Shown: piece by piece, positions 18,033 through 28,759 of the stretch
How the letters are laid out: every line of letters starts with the position of its first letter
How positions within the stretch are numbered: position 1 is the first letter of the stretch
Assembly: GCF_027595985.1 (NCBI RefSeq)
Contig: NC_073313.1
Span: 85,914,899-85,978,898, forward strand
Direction of reading: 5' to 3'
Source: Sorex araneus
Taxonomy: Eukaryota; Chordata; Mammalia; Eulipotyphla; Soricidae
DNA length: 64,000 nucleotides
Translations under genes and position numbers: made by a program
Notes under the pieces: generated by a model
Told to the model about the DNA's origin: nothing
Seen by the model: the letters and a program-made list of their open reading frames with translations, nothing else
Database searches by the model: none

Positions 18033-18226
18033 ACTGTCACTGTCACTGTCATCCCGTTGCTCATCGATTATGTTCGAGCGGGCACCAGTAACGTCTCTCA
18101 TTATGAGACTTATTGTTACTGTTTTTGGCATATCAAATATGCCATGGGTAGCTTGCCAGGCTCTACCGTGCGGGTGCGATACTCTCGGTAGCTTGCCGGG
18201 CTCTCCAAGAGAGGTGGAGGAATCAA
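18033..18226 (-). mobile_element. SINE-2, lacking its head
   Basis: Starts with a (cactgt)n tail, then catcccgttgctcatcgatt, cgggcaccagtaacgtctc, tttttggcatatcaaatatg, and tactctcggtagcttgccgg. The tRNA-like head is missing at the right. Confidence 0.88.
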
Positions 18227-18279
18227 AAATGGTCTTTGGCCATTTTTGTTTTTAGTGTGAAGATTTAAAAAATTCTTTA

Positions 18280-18455
18280 AGGACCAGTGAAATAGCACAA
18301 GGATTGCATGGGTAAAGCAAGATATACATTTAGCAAGATAGAACTGTCACATCCCACAATCTCTAGTTCTGTATATATTCCCCTCAAGCACCAGCAGGTG
18401 TATCTCCTGAACACAAAACCAGGAACACACCCTAAGAACTGGTGTTTGGCTGGTT
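18280..18455 (+). mobile_element. SINE-1, diverged
   Basis: Weak sense copy: ggaccagtgaaatagcacaa head and caagcaccagcaggtgtatc body. Confidence 0.45.
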
Positions 18456-18467
18456 GTGAAATTATGT

Positions 18468-18478
18468 ACACACACACA

Positions 18479-18525
<47 letters not shown>

Positions 18526-18540
18526 ATGTGTGTATATAAT
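18468..18540. repeat. (TATATG)n microsatellite
   Basis: A short CA tract, then about nine TATATG/GTATAT units and a TGTGTATATA end. Confidence 0.95.
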
Positions 18541-18832
18541 AGCATTGATTTACAGTGTATATCTATTACACAAATGTCCACTGTTTCCCTCCCACAACTC
18601 TATGGCAGTAATTTTTCTTCTCTCTCTCTATTTTTGGGCATTATGGTCTGCAATATAGTTACTGAAGGACTATCAGGTATATCCCTTTATCTACATTCAG
18701 TTCCTGTCCAAAGTGATCATTTCCAACTATTATTGTCATACTGGTCTCTTCTCTATTTTAACTGCTTTGTCTGCCTACCTCCCCACGTATGGCAAGCTTC
18801 CAACCATTGACCTATCCTCCTGGCCCCTAAAA
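18541..18832 (-). mobile_element. shrew L1 3' end
   Basis: Antisense: gcattatggtctgcaatata, agtgatcatttccaactatt, and ctcctggcccc. Left part adjoins the TATATG tract. Confidence 0.65.
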
Positions 18833-18954
18833 GATTTCACCCATGCATTTTTATTCCATTGACCCATCTCTTCAAGGCCCTCGATTTCATGTCAATTTTA
18901 TAAATATATATATATATGTGTTTACATATATATGCATTAGCTTAAGTTATACAA

Positions 18955-20155
18955 AATAATGATTTGATGTATGCATATATTGCAAATGATTGGCATTTTA
19001 CATTTAGGTTTACAACCATGACCTGACAGAAATAATGATTTTCTTGTCAGAGAAACATTAATATCTACTCCTAGAAACATTCAGGTATACATTATTGCTA
19101 ACTACAATACTATATTATGCATTATATCTCCAAACTTATTCATCTTGTAACTGGAGGCTTGTACCTTTCATCACCTTTACCCATTTCCTCAATAACCCAC
19201 ACATTTGGCAAGCACTAATCTGTTCTGTTTCTATAAATTTTTTTTTTAGATTTCACCCAGAGTGCCCAAAAACAGATGACTGGCTAAAGAAACTCTGGTA
19301 TATCTACACAATGGAATATTACGTAGCTGTCAGAAAACATGAAGTCATGAAATTTGCATATAAGTGGATCAACATGGAAAGTATCATGCTGAGTGAAATG
19401 AGTCAGAAAGAAAGAGACAGACATAGAATGATTGCACTCATATGTGGAATATAAAGTAGCTGAGAGGTACAAGATTACAATGTTGCAATTTCTGGCAGAT
19501 ATTTCTCTGGACTTAGTTACTAAAATACTAAAATACAGAAATTCAAAACCGTGCAGCTGCTAGTGCGGCCTCTCGACCTCATATCTCTTCATTCTCAGCA
19601 ATGGAAAACAAATTATCAAATGCTTTCTTTTCAGCAGGTCGACTTTAGGGGGGAGAAACTCCAAATCAATAATAGTGAATTTTTTGTTGAAATATTGAAT
19701 GTAATCAAAGTAAAGTGAAAGTAAAGTGAAATTTACCAGTTACACATGCGGGGTGGGGGGCTGGGGAGGTGGGGGGGAGGTATACTGTGATTTTTGGTGG
19801 TTGAATATGTGCACTGGCAAAGGGATGGGTGTTTGTGCATTGTGTAACTGAGACTTAAACCTGAAAGCTTTGTAACTTTCCACATGGTGATTCAATAAAA
19901 GAATAAATTAATTAAAAAAAATTTTTTAGATTTCGTATATAAGTGAGATCACAATATTTGTTTTTCTCTCTCAGACTTATTTTACTTAGTATAACCTATA
20001 TACAATGCATTATGTTTGAGGTAGGTCACTCCTTAAATTTGATCACATTCTGTAACTTTTTCAATTTTCCTCCTTCTTTATACATTTTAGATCTCATTCT
20101 ATATGTCTGTCTATGTTATTTGTATCCCTGGAATAATTTTTGTTGCTTTAATTAA
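18955..20155 (-). mobile_element. ancient L1 3' UTR, split by a younger L1
   Basis: Antisense ancient L1 3' UTR motifs (tgcaaatgattggcatttta, aactggaggcttgtaccttt) on the left, and acttattttacttagtataa on the right. They are interrupted at 19255-19920 by a sense shrew L1. Confidence 0.55.
19255..19920 (+). mobile_element. shrew L1, 5'-truncated
   Basis: Encodes the ORF2 end (LWYIYTMEYYVAV, then LSEMSQKERDRHRM), then a 3' UTR ending ggtgattcaataaaag with an A-rich tail. Flanked by a duplication close to attttttagatttc (19241-19254, 19921-19934). Confidence 0.9.
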
Positions 20156-20157
20156 TT

Positions 20158-20197
20158 AAATCAATGAACAAAGGGATGACAGTGATACAGTGATTAA
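20158..20197 (+). repeat. RTE/SINE-2 tail fragment
   Basis: tcaatgaacaaagggatgac followed by agtgatacagtgat matches only the terminal part of SINE-2 and of the RTE LINE end. An orphan tail. Confidence 0.5.
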
Positions 20198-20352
20198 TTA
20201 ATTTTACTACTTTGTCTTTTAATCTTCATGTTTGCTTTATAAGTGCTTAATTCACTCTACTTACTATAAAATTGTCTTTTCCAGTGACAGTTTTTCCTGT
20301 TGTTGATGTCATTTCTTTTCAATTTATTTTTGACAATTTAAAGAAATGCCAG

Positions 20353-20532
20353 GGGCTGGAGCGATAGCACAGCAGGTAGGGCGTTTGCCTTGCACGCGGC
20401 CGACCCGGGTTCGATCCCCGGCACCCCATATGGTCCCCCAAGCACCGCCAGGAGTAATTCCTGAGTGCAAAGCCAGGAGTAACCCCTGAGCATCGCTGGG
20501 TGTGACCCAAAAAAAAAGCAAAAAAAAAAAAA
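20353..20532 (+). mobile_element. young SINE-1 with perfect target duplication
   Basis: Near-consensus copy. A box tagcacagcag at 20365-20375 and B box ggttcgatccc at 20408-20418, consistent with an internal RNA polymerase III promoter. A poly(A) tail follows gtgtgaccc. Perfect 14-bp duplication taaagaaatgccag at 20339-20352 and 20533-20546. Confidence 0.97.
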
Positions 20533-20549
20533 TAAAGAAATGCCAGTTT

Positions 20550-20935
20550 AGTATGAGGGCACTTTTTTGATGAACTCCTTTAACTTCTGCGTACCTGGGA
20601 GATTCTTAATCTCTCCTTCAATTCTGACTTCAAACCTTTCATGGCAAAGAATTTTTGTCTAAAAGGTTTTTTCCCCTCTTACAATCCTTTTAGTATGTAA
20701 TGCTACTATCTCTCGCCTTCAAAATATCTGGTAAAAATCTTTCTGATAACCTTATGGGATTTCTTATGTACATGAGAAACTTCTTTTCTCTTACTGCTTT
20801 TAAGATCTGGCCTTTATCTTTCATTTTAGCCATTTTAATTATAATGGCCCACTTTGGTATCCTCTTAGGTAGAACTCTGTGGGTTTCCTGTATCCAAGAG
20901 CCTGTTTCTTTCCCCAGATTAGAAAAGCTATCTTT
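20550..20935. mobile_element. ancient L1 piece (probable)
   Basis: Contains ctgataaccttatgggattt and cttttctcttactgctttta, patterns that I associate with old mammalian L1. Orientation not certain. Confidence 0.4.
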
Positions 20936-20944
20936 GTTTTGTTT

Positions 20945-21109
20945 GTTTGGGAATCACACGCAGTGATGCTCGGGGCTTACTCCTGGTTCTGTGCTTAGAG
21001 GTTACACCTGGTGGTGCTCAAGGGACCAAATGGGATATCAGGGATTGAACCCAGAATGGCCACGTGCAAGGCAAACATCCTATCCAGCTGTACTCTATCT
21101 ATCCAGCCC
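20945..21109 (-). mobile_element. SINE-1
   Basis: Antisense: gtgatgctcggggcttactc, gggaccaaatgggatatcag, and tctatccagcccc. Confidence 0.85.
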
Positions 21110-21124
21110 CTCAACCATTTTTCT

Positions 21125-21430
21125 GTTTTTATATGTAAAATGATTATTTTTTTTACTTTTTTATTGAATCAGTGTGAGATAGAACTTACAAAGCTGTTCA
21201 TGATTAGATTTCAGTCATACAATATTCCAACACCAATCTCTCCACCAGTGTACATATCCCAGTACCAGTGCCCCCAGGTTCCCTCCCATCACCCCCTGCC
21301 TGCTACCCCCCAGCTTGCCTCTATGGCGTGACAGGCACTGTTCTTCTCTCTCTGTCTCTCTCTGTCTTTCTGTCTCTGTCTCTCTCTGTCTCTCTGTCTC
21401 TCTCTCTTTTTGGGCATTGTGTCAACCATT
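21125..21430 (-). mobile_element. shrew L1 3' end with CT-rich microsatellite
   Basis: Antisense: tattgaatcagtgtgagata, aagctgttcatgattagatt, and ctccaccagtgtacatatcc, with an expanded (tctctg)n-like tract at 21340-21412. Confidence 0.8.
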
Positions 21431-21744
21431 ATTTCTGCAATTAATTTTTTAGGCCCTTTCTCTGTTTTTTCTCCTTTTGGTGGCCCTACAGTATGACTAT
21501 TGCTGATTTGTCTAGAGTTTCTTAATGTGTCTTTGCTTTTTAAATATTTTTTCCATTTTGTTGTTCTGTCTCAATGAAATGTACTACTTTAGCATCAAGC
21601 TCTTTGATCTGCCACTGTATTTCATTCACCCTTTGTTGAACATCCTCTACTAGGTTTTTTTTACCCATTTCTATTATTGCATACTTCAGTTCTGTAACTT
21701 CTGTTTGGACATTTTTTTCAATTTTTATCGATTTTGTTTTAGTT
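21431..21744. mobile_element. old L1 piece (probable)
   Basis: T-rich sequence with agcatcaagctctttgatct and acttcagttctgtaacttct, which resembles the 5'/ORF1 region of old L1 elements. Weak assignment. Confidence 0.35.
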
Positions 21745-22500
21745 TTAGTTTACTATACTAGTAATAATGGTTTCTAATGGACATTATTTCCAACACTACA
21801 TGCATCATGAGTGTACCGTTATTTTTATATGTACCATTCTCATGGGTGTTAGATGGTATCTCATTATTTTCTTGATTTGGATTTCCCTAATAATAAGTGA
21901 TGGTGACTGTTGGCAGTCTGTTGATCTTCAGAGAAGCCCCTGTTCATTTCCTCTCCCCGTTTTTGATGAGATTTCTTAGTTTTTGGTTGATGATCTTTGT
22001 ACTTTATATATCAAGGCCCCCCTCATTTTTTACTTCTTGGGTTACACCTGGCAATGCTCGGGGGTTACTCCTGGCTCTACACTCAGGAATTACTCCTGTC
22101 AGTGCTTGGGACACCATATGGGATGCCAGGGATCAAACCCGGGTTGGCTGCATGCAAGGCAAGTGCCCTACCCTCTGTACTATTGCTTCAGCCCATGTAT
22201 ATCAACCTTTTATCTAATGCCTTGACCACAAATAGTTTCTCCCATTCAGTTAGTTGTCTTTTAATTTTAGCCCGTGTTTCTTTTGCCATGTATAAACTCT
22301 TTAATTTGGTGTAGTCCCATTTGTTTATTTTTGATTCTGTCACCTTTGCCAGTGTCATCGTATCATTGAAGATACCTTTGAGGTCCTTATCTTGGAGGAT
22401 TCTCCTATATTTTCCTCGATGTATTTTATAGATTCTGGTTTGATTTCAAGGTATTTGATTCACTTCGAATAAACTTTTGTGTAATCTTCTGGGTATTTTT
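21745..22500 (-). mobile_element. old L1 ORF2 fragment carrying a SINE-1
   Basis: Antisense L1 ORF2 blocks: tgttagatggtatctcatta and aagtgatggtgactgttggc on the left; gtagtcccatttgtttattt and gtcatcgtatcattgaagat on the right. An antisense SINE-1 splits it at about 22030-22194. Confidence 0.6.
22030..22194 (-). mobile_element. SINE-1
   Basis: Antisense: ggttacacctggcaatgctc, ccatatgggatgccagggat, and ctattgcttcagccc. Confidence 0.9.
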
Positions 22501-22514
22501 CCTTAAAACATTTG

Positions 22515-23056
22515 GCACCCAACTCTGGGCAGCTAAAGAGCGTTGTGGGAAATGATGGCCCTTGCCCACGGTGATGTTAGCAAGATGAGCAAAGATGTTC
22601 AGATGAGAGCAGCGATTAATCAAAAGTTGATAGAAATCAGAGAAAGAGAGCGCCTCAAAGAGTTTCTGCAATCTAAAATAATTGAATGTGGCTGGAAGGA
22701 TCAATTGAAGGCACACTGTAAAGAGGTAATTAAAGAAAAAGAAACTAGAACACGTTACTGTTGACGACTTGATGGCAGAAATCACACCAAAAGGCAGAGA
22801 CCTAAAATCTGACAGTGTACAGAAGCTCCTACAAAGAATAAGAAAATTCCTTGCTCAGCATGCTAGCTTTTAAGATTGAATTAGATTGCGTTGTTTTGTG
22901 GTATTTCTGGAAGGAAATTTTGCCATAAATTAGGAAATGGTTTTCCAAAATAAAATTCTTTATTGTATCATGGTGCACAGTTTTCAATAATGATGTATAC
23001 ATTGCATTGATTTTCCCTAAATATGTTATTTTAATAAATATTTCATAAATTTAAAA
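22515..23056 (+). pseudogene. ENY2: processed pseudogene of ENY2
   Basis: ENY2 is a small subunit of the SAGA deubiquitinase module and of TREX-2. The reading [17 protein letters not shown] ... [19 protein letters not shown] (22586-22740) matches it well. Then a one-base insertion near 22741 shifts the frame, and the remainder ([15 protein letters not shown] ... FLAQHAS) continues in another frame to a stop at 22871-22873. The normal start codon position reads ACG (22568). One codon is lost near 22825. A 3' UTR with AATAAA at 22949 and 23033 ends in an A-rich tail near 23056. There are no introns. It is a broken retrocopy with no likely product. Confidence 0.9.
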
Positions 23057-23059
23057 AAG

Positions 23060-23500
23060 AACCTTTCAGTGCCCAGACTCTAGAGACTTGTCTCTGCTGC
23101 ACAAAATTGAAATGTTGGGTTTTTCCAATGCAGAGCACCATTCTTATCTCAGTCTTTCCTGCCCATCTCACTGATGCCCGTTAATCTTATGTTAATTTTG
23201 AAGATTATATCACATGCACTTGCAAATTTTATTGTTTGTAAAGGGAGGGAGTTCTTCCTATGTCACTTCTTGAATCAATTTTCTAAGTCTCCTGTGTCCA
23301 GATAGGACTCCGTTTGAATAACCTTGGAATACGTACCCATTCTTCTTTGAGAACCTTGTTATTTTCTGGCACAACAGGATGACTCAGGTTCACTTTTTAC
23401 TTTCTCTGCCCTCAACCCAATACCAGCTATTTCTATAAAGAAACTTTGTTTTCTTTTGTTAATAAATGCCATTTAAAAACAATAAATGAAAATTAGATGT
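23060..23500. mobile_element. probable ancient L1 3' piece
   Basis: Contains gactcaggttcactttttac and cccaataccagctatttct, patterns known to me from old mammalian L1. Low certainty. Confidence 0.3.
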
Positions 23501-23562
23501 CCTCATTACTACTGAGTTATCATTATTTCAAGGACATTTAAGTACACATTGTAAATAAATAT

Positions 23563-23730
23563 TTTTTTCTTTTTGGGTCACACCCGGCAGTGCACAGGGG
23601 TCACGCCTGGCTCTATACTCAGGAATTAACCCTGGCGGTGCACAGGGGACCATATGGGATCCTGGGAATCGAACCTGGGTCGGCCGTGTACAAGGCAAAC
23701 GCCCTACCCACTGTGCTATCACTCCAGCCA
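23563..23730 (-). mobile_element. SINE-1
   Basis: Antisense: gggtcacacccggcagtgca, gggaccatatgggatcctgg, and ctgtgctatcactccagcc. Confidence 0.93.
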
Positions 23731-23862
23731 AGAAATACGTTTTTTGGATCACGAGTTCATTCTCATACAAGAAAAATAACTTGTTTAATAATATTTATAT
23801 TCTCAATACCTATGCTTTTCTTATTTCTTTCTGAAGTTATCTTAGATTCATCCATTCTTTCT

Positions 23863-23876
23863 TCCTTCCTTCCTTC

Positions 23877-23963
<87 letters not shown>

Positions 23964-23964
23964 A
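23863..23964. repeat. (CTTT)n microsatellite
   Basis: A CCTT start followed by about 22 uninterrupted CTTT units. Any reading frame through it is low complexity. Confidence 0.97.
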
Positions 23965-23984
23965 CTTTTTGAGGATTTTTTTAT

Positions 23985-24009
23985 TTAATCACTGTCAGAT
24001 TCAAAGTTG
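23985..24009 (-). mobile_element. L1 3' end, left piece
   Basis: tttaatcactgtcagattcaaagttg is the antisense terminus of an L1 whose remainder resumes at 25190 beyond the solo LTR. Confidence 0.6.
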
Positions 24010-25189
24010 TGGTTGGGGATGACATTACTTTGTCCTTTCCCTCCTTGCCACAAGTAGCTTGTCCCGGTTTTTCCCAGAGTTTAGGTTTACCCCAGTCACA
24101 CCCATCAAGGTGTTCCCGAATCTCTCCCATCCCTTTGTTTAGCTTTAATCACTTCTCCATGCTCTCTTCCCCAAAAGAGTTAATCCTCGGCTTTCCCTTA
24201 ATCTGACTCTGCTAATTTGTAAGGTCAGACCTTCCTAGGATACTGAATTTATATTATATAAGTTAATATTGCCTTTCTCCTCTTCTTGTGCCTTTTGAAT
24301 AATTTACTTTAAAGCTATGTCTGTTTTGTATAGACACAAGAAGACAATATTATGTTTTTATAACTTGGGAATTAATTGGCCTCTAATATTATTCCCTCCC
24401 GGGCATCTGCTTTCTCCACTTAAGCCTCAGTTGCCCTCAGTTCCTAGCACCCCAAAGAAGGGTCCCCGACGTGGGACGGGAAGGATCCAGGGCAAGCGGT
24501 GAGTTATGTGCTACCCTGGCATCGAGATGGGCCTGGCCAAAGTGCCTAATTCTTAACGATAAGTTAAGAGCTTGATCATAGACAAATGCTGTCATGATCC
24601 AATAGTAATGATGAGACTGGGACCCTGCCAGGGATAGGAAAGACTGATCTGGCCTGAGCACTGTAGTCTGAGATTGAGATGGCCCCAGGAGAGCAATTCC
24701 ATAAGCTTTAATGCATCTCTTATTGTGTTCATACAAAATAATTAATATTATGAATTCTTATATGTTTGCTGGCTGAGGAGAAGAGAAACACACTCATGGG
24801 ACTCCGCCCTTGGGTGGATCCTCCTGCTGAAAGAGAATTAAGTCCTAGGAGAAGCATTCCCTAAGGGAAAGGAACCTTACCCTATTGATGGGGACCACAC
24901 CTATGTGTATGCCCCAACCCCCTCATGCTGTGGAGATTTAACTAGGCGGTAAAAGTGGGTTGGGGGGCGAGATCCAGAGATCCAGAGAGAGACCGAGAGC
25001 AGAAGAGAAGCAGGGAGAGAGAATGAAATAAACTGATCGAGCAACCAGTCTGGCCTTCTTCCTTCCATTGCCTGCCTTTGACCGACAGCACACACAGCGG
25101 TTCCAGGGCACCGAATGTGGGCGGTGAGACAGAGCTGCCCGGAGAGCCCGCGAGTGCGCTCGCCCCTTGGCGTTCTTTAGTTTTTTACA
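24010..25189 (+). mobile_element. solo LTR, copy 1 (about 1.18 kb)
   Basis: Starts TG, ends CA, flanked by GTTG at 24006-24009 and 25190-25193. An AATAAA signal is at 25027-25032. It aligns along its whole length with the reverse complement of 39131-40671 (shared blocks cagttgccct.agttcctagc, ctaccctggcatcga.atggg, atgctgtcatgat). It has no internal gag/pol. The L1 3' end on either side is continuous, which proves insertion. A 4-bp duplication would suit a class I (gammaretrovirus-like) ERV. Confidence 0.8.
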
Positions 25190-25725
25190 GTTGGGTTTCA
25201 GTCATAAAAAGTTCCAACACTTGTCCCTTCAGCAGTTTACTTTTCTCACCACCATTGTCTCCAGATTCCCGCCCCCCCCATCCTTTAACCCATGCTACTT
25301 TTCTTATTTCTTTCTCTGTCTCTCTCTCTCTCTTACTCGCTCCCACTCTTTCTTTCCTTCTGGGCATTATGGTTTGCAATACAGGTATGAAAAGTTATCA
25401 TTGCTATCACTTTACCTACTTTAAGCTCTCAGTTCTTGGCTAAGAGTGATCATTTCTACTATCATTATTGTAGTAGTGTCTTCTCTAACTGCCCTCTCCC
25501 CACACCCCCAATTGTGACAAGCTTCTAACAGTGGACTAATCCTCCCAGCCCTTGTTTCTACTGTTCTTGGGTATTAGTTTCCTACTATGATTTTTACATA
25601 CCACAAATGAGTGTAATCATTCTATATCTAGCTCTCTCCTTCTGACTCATTTCACTCAGCATGATATTCTCCATATCCATCCATTTATAAGCAAATTTCA
25701 TGAATTCAGTCTTCCTGGTATCCTA
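25190..25725 (-). mobile_element. L1 3' region, right piece
   Basis: Antisense: gttgggtttcagtcataaaa, gcattatggtttgcaataca, and tcactcagcatgatattctc. Confidence 0.75.
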
Positions 25726-26007
25726 GATTTGTTCTCTTTAACAAGAGAAACTGTGCACATTTTAGACAATTAAATAGAAACTTATTTAAAAGGTAAAATA
25801 ATAAATCAACCACAAATGTCTGTGACAACCACTTTTGCCATGCTAAAATATTTCTTCCATTCTTCTGTCTATATATTTGCCTTGATGCTAAGAGAGCACA
25901 GAAATGTTCAATCTATAATTATATTGTTTCTAAAATCACTCAAAAATTCAAAAATTTAAAATGACTAATGTATTCATTTTTTTACTAGATAACAAATTAC
26001 CACAAAA
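25726..26007. other. no recognisable feature
   Basis: AT-rich; nothing identified. Confidence 0.4.
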
Positions 26008-26855
26008 ATTAGTGACTTCAGACTGGCACACATCAAAAATAATAAGAACAACCAGTGCTGGAGTGGATATGGCGAGAAAGGGACTCTCATTCATTGTTGC
26101 TGGGAATGACAACTGGTCCGCTCTTTTTGGAAAACAATATGGGCATTTCTTCAAAAACTAGAAATTGAGCTTCTATATGACCCAACAATACCACTCCTGT
26201 GAATATATTCCAAGTGTACAAAGAAGCACAGTAGAAATGACATCTGCTGCTGTATGTTCATTGCAGCATTGTTTACAATAGTCAGAATCTGGAAACAACC
26301 CAAGTGCATGAGAACAGATGACTAGTTAAAAAAGTTTGGTACATTTCACTGAGAGACAGACATAGAAAGATCGCACTCATTTGTTGAATATAAAATAACA
26401 GAGTGGGAGACTTAACACCCAAAAGTAGTAGAGATAAGGACCAGGAGTTCTTCCCCACAGCTTGGAAACTGGCCTCACATGCTGGGGGAAAGGCAGTTGA
26501 GATAGAGAAGGGAACGCCAAGTAGAGGAAGTTGGGAGGACCCATTCAGGTTGGAAGATGCGAACTGAAAGTAGACTATAGACCGAACATGAAGGCCACTC
26601 AATACCTCTATTGCAAACTACAACACCCAAAAGGAGAGAGAACAAAAGGAAATGCCCTCCCCAGAGGCAGGGTGGTTTGGTGGGGGATGGGGTGGGGGTG
26701 GTGAGAGGGATACTGGGATCATCGGTGGAGGTGAATGGGAACTGGTGGAGGGATAAATAAACGATCACTGTATGAGTGAAATGCAAACACAAAAGTTCAT
26801 AAGTTTATAACTGTACATCACAGTGATTCTTTAATAAAACTTTTTTTAAAAAAAA
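26008..26855 (+). mobile_element. shrew L1, 5'-truncated
   Basis: ORF2 end (gagaaagggactctcattca, tatgacccaacaataccact) and 3' UTR ending catcacagtgattctttaat plus A tail. Decayed coding. Confidence 0.85.
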
Positions 26856-26864
26856 GAGCAGAGA

Positions 26865-27056
26865 GGGGGCTGGAGCAATAGCACAGTGGGTAGGGCATTT
26901 GCCTTGCACGCGGCCAACCCGGGTTTGATTCCCAGCATCACATATCCTGAGCACCGCCAGGGGTAATTCCTGAGTGCAGAGCCAGGAGTGACCCCTGTGC
27001 ATAGCCGGGTGTGACCCAAAAAGCAAAAAAAAAACAAAACAAAACAAAAAAAAAAC
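26865..27056 (+). mobile_element. SINE-1 with target duplication
   Basis: Sense copy with a small body deletion after cagcatcacatat. Long A/C-rich tail. Flanked by aaaaagagcagaga on both sides (left about 26851-26864, right about 27057-27071). Confidence 0.93.
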
Positions 27057-27084
27057 AAAAAAGAGCAGAGAACCAGGTTTAGAG

Positions 27085-27685
27085 AAGAGTAAAAAACATG
27101 GTTTGGTACATCTACACAATGGTATACTATGCAGCTGAAAAGACAAAGTTGTGAAATTTGCTTATAAGTGGATGGTCATAGAGAGTGTTATGCTAAGTGA
27201 AATGAGTCAGAAAGAGAGGGACAGACATACAATGACCGCAATCATTTGTGGAATATAAAATAACATAATATGAGGCTGACAACCAAGAACAGTAGAGACA
27301 GGGCCAAGAATATTGCTCCATGGTTGGTAGTCTGCCTCATGAGCTGGGGGAGAAGGCAGATAGAATAGGGAAGGGATCACTAAGTCAATGATGGTTGGAG
27401 GGATCGTTTGGGATGGGAGATGTATGCTGAAAGTAGATAAAGGACCAAACATGATAGCCTCTCAGTATCTCTATTGCAAACCATAATGCCCAAAAGTAGA
27501 GAAAGAGTATGGGAGAAATTGTCTGATATAGAGGCAGGGGGAGAGGTGTAATGGGGGGGGGAGGTACTGGGGACATTAGTGATGGAAAATGTGCATTGGT
27601 GGAGGGATAGGTGTTCAATCATTGACTGAAACTCAAACATGAAAGCTTTGAAACTGTATCTCACAGTGACTCAATAAAAAATTAT
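27085..27685 (+). mobile_element. shrew L1, 5'-truncated
   Basis: Begins in the ORF2 end (gtttggtacatctacacaat) and runs to the terminus aaacatgaaagctttgaaac ... gtgactcaataaaaaa. Confidence 0.88.
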
Positions 27686-27689
27686 TGGC

Positions 27690-27870
27690 TTAAGACTCAC
27701 TTGTATTTGTTTCACACTTCTATGTGTGTGTGTTGTGAGGGAGTCAAGAGTCCAGGCCCAAGTTAATCTTCTTGGGTTTTTATTAGGCTTAAATCAAGGC
27801 ATCGGCTAAGGCTGTGATCTTATTTAATGCTCAGACTCTAAAGTTCACTCACATTTATGATAAAATTAAA
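27690..27870. repeat. ancient LTR/MER-like relic
   Basis: gcttaaatcaaggcatcggc resembles the central block of the old repeat noted at 1588. Very worn. Confidence 0.3.
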
Positions 27871-28119
27871 TTCATTGTAGTTGTTTTCTATCTGTACATT
27901 GTTAGCTTTCTGCCAGTGTTGCTCTTAGCTAGTATGTTGTTCTCGGGTCATAGCACATTATTATCTCATGATATGACAATTTATTTCTTCAAAACACACA
28001 ACAGTCTCTAGTCAACTGTAATATAATCATCAGAGTGACTTTCTCATAACCTTATCACAAACTATTATCTAATCAATGAAATAATTGTCTCATCATATTC
28101 ATGCTTATTTTTTGCACAG

Positions 28120-28208
28120 ATTTGTTTTTTGTTTTGGTTTTGAGATGCCAGGTATCAACAAACAGAAGGTATGTGTTCCGCCAGTGAGTCACATTCCCAG
28201 CTCCCATA
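28120..28208 (-). mobile_element. ID-like tRNA-derived SINE
   Basis: Antisense: gccaggtatcaacaaacaga, then ccagtgagtcacattcccag. Same small family as 2618 and 46470. Confidence 0.45.
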
Positions 28209-28494
28209 TTCATATGTCTTATTCACATCTTAGAAGAGGTGATTTACCAAGTATGTGTATACCATGTGCCAGAAATTTGTATACCATCCTATAATTATGT
28301 CACAACAAATAAACACAAGTATGTTGATTTTATAATTGTACCACGCATTATTTCTTAAAATCTCCTGTTACATACCATATAACTTGACTCTAGATCTTCA
28401 AAACATAAGAAATATTTCAGTGACCATCATTAATAATAAATAGCATATACCCTTTTTCCAAGGTTACATTAAATTTGATGTATCTTTAATTTAG
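28209..28494. other. no recognisable feature
   Basis: AT-rich; nothing identified. Confidence 0.4.
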
Positions 28495-28740
28495 GAGATT
28501 TGCAATTTACAAAGCTGTCAATAATAGAGTGTCAGTAATACAATGTTCCAGTGCCAATTCTACCACCAGTGTCACTTCCCTCCACCAATTCCCAAAGTTC
28601 CCTCCCACCTGCCAGCCAACCTTCTTAACACGCACATTTGTAAGTTTAATTATTTTATATTGGGTGTCATGTTTATAGTAGTGTTGGTACTATGATTACA
28701 GTTTATACATATATATCATGATTATAAATTTATTTTTTAG
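28495..28740 (-). mobile_element. L1 3' end
   Basis: Antisense: tttgcaatttacaaagctgt, cttccctccaccaattccca, and ttatattgggtgtcatgttt. Confidence 0.65.
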
Positions 28741-28759
28741 CATGGGTTTTTATTATAGA

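Noticed and set aside
23590..23988. A 132-codon frame ending in repeated SFFLSFFL
   Set aside because: It runs from antisense SINE-1 into the (CTTT)n tract; an artefact of repeat composition.
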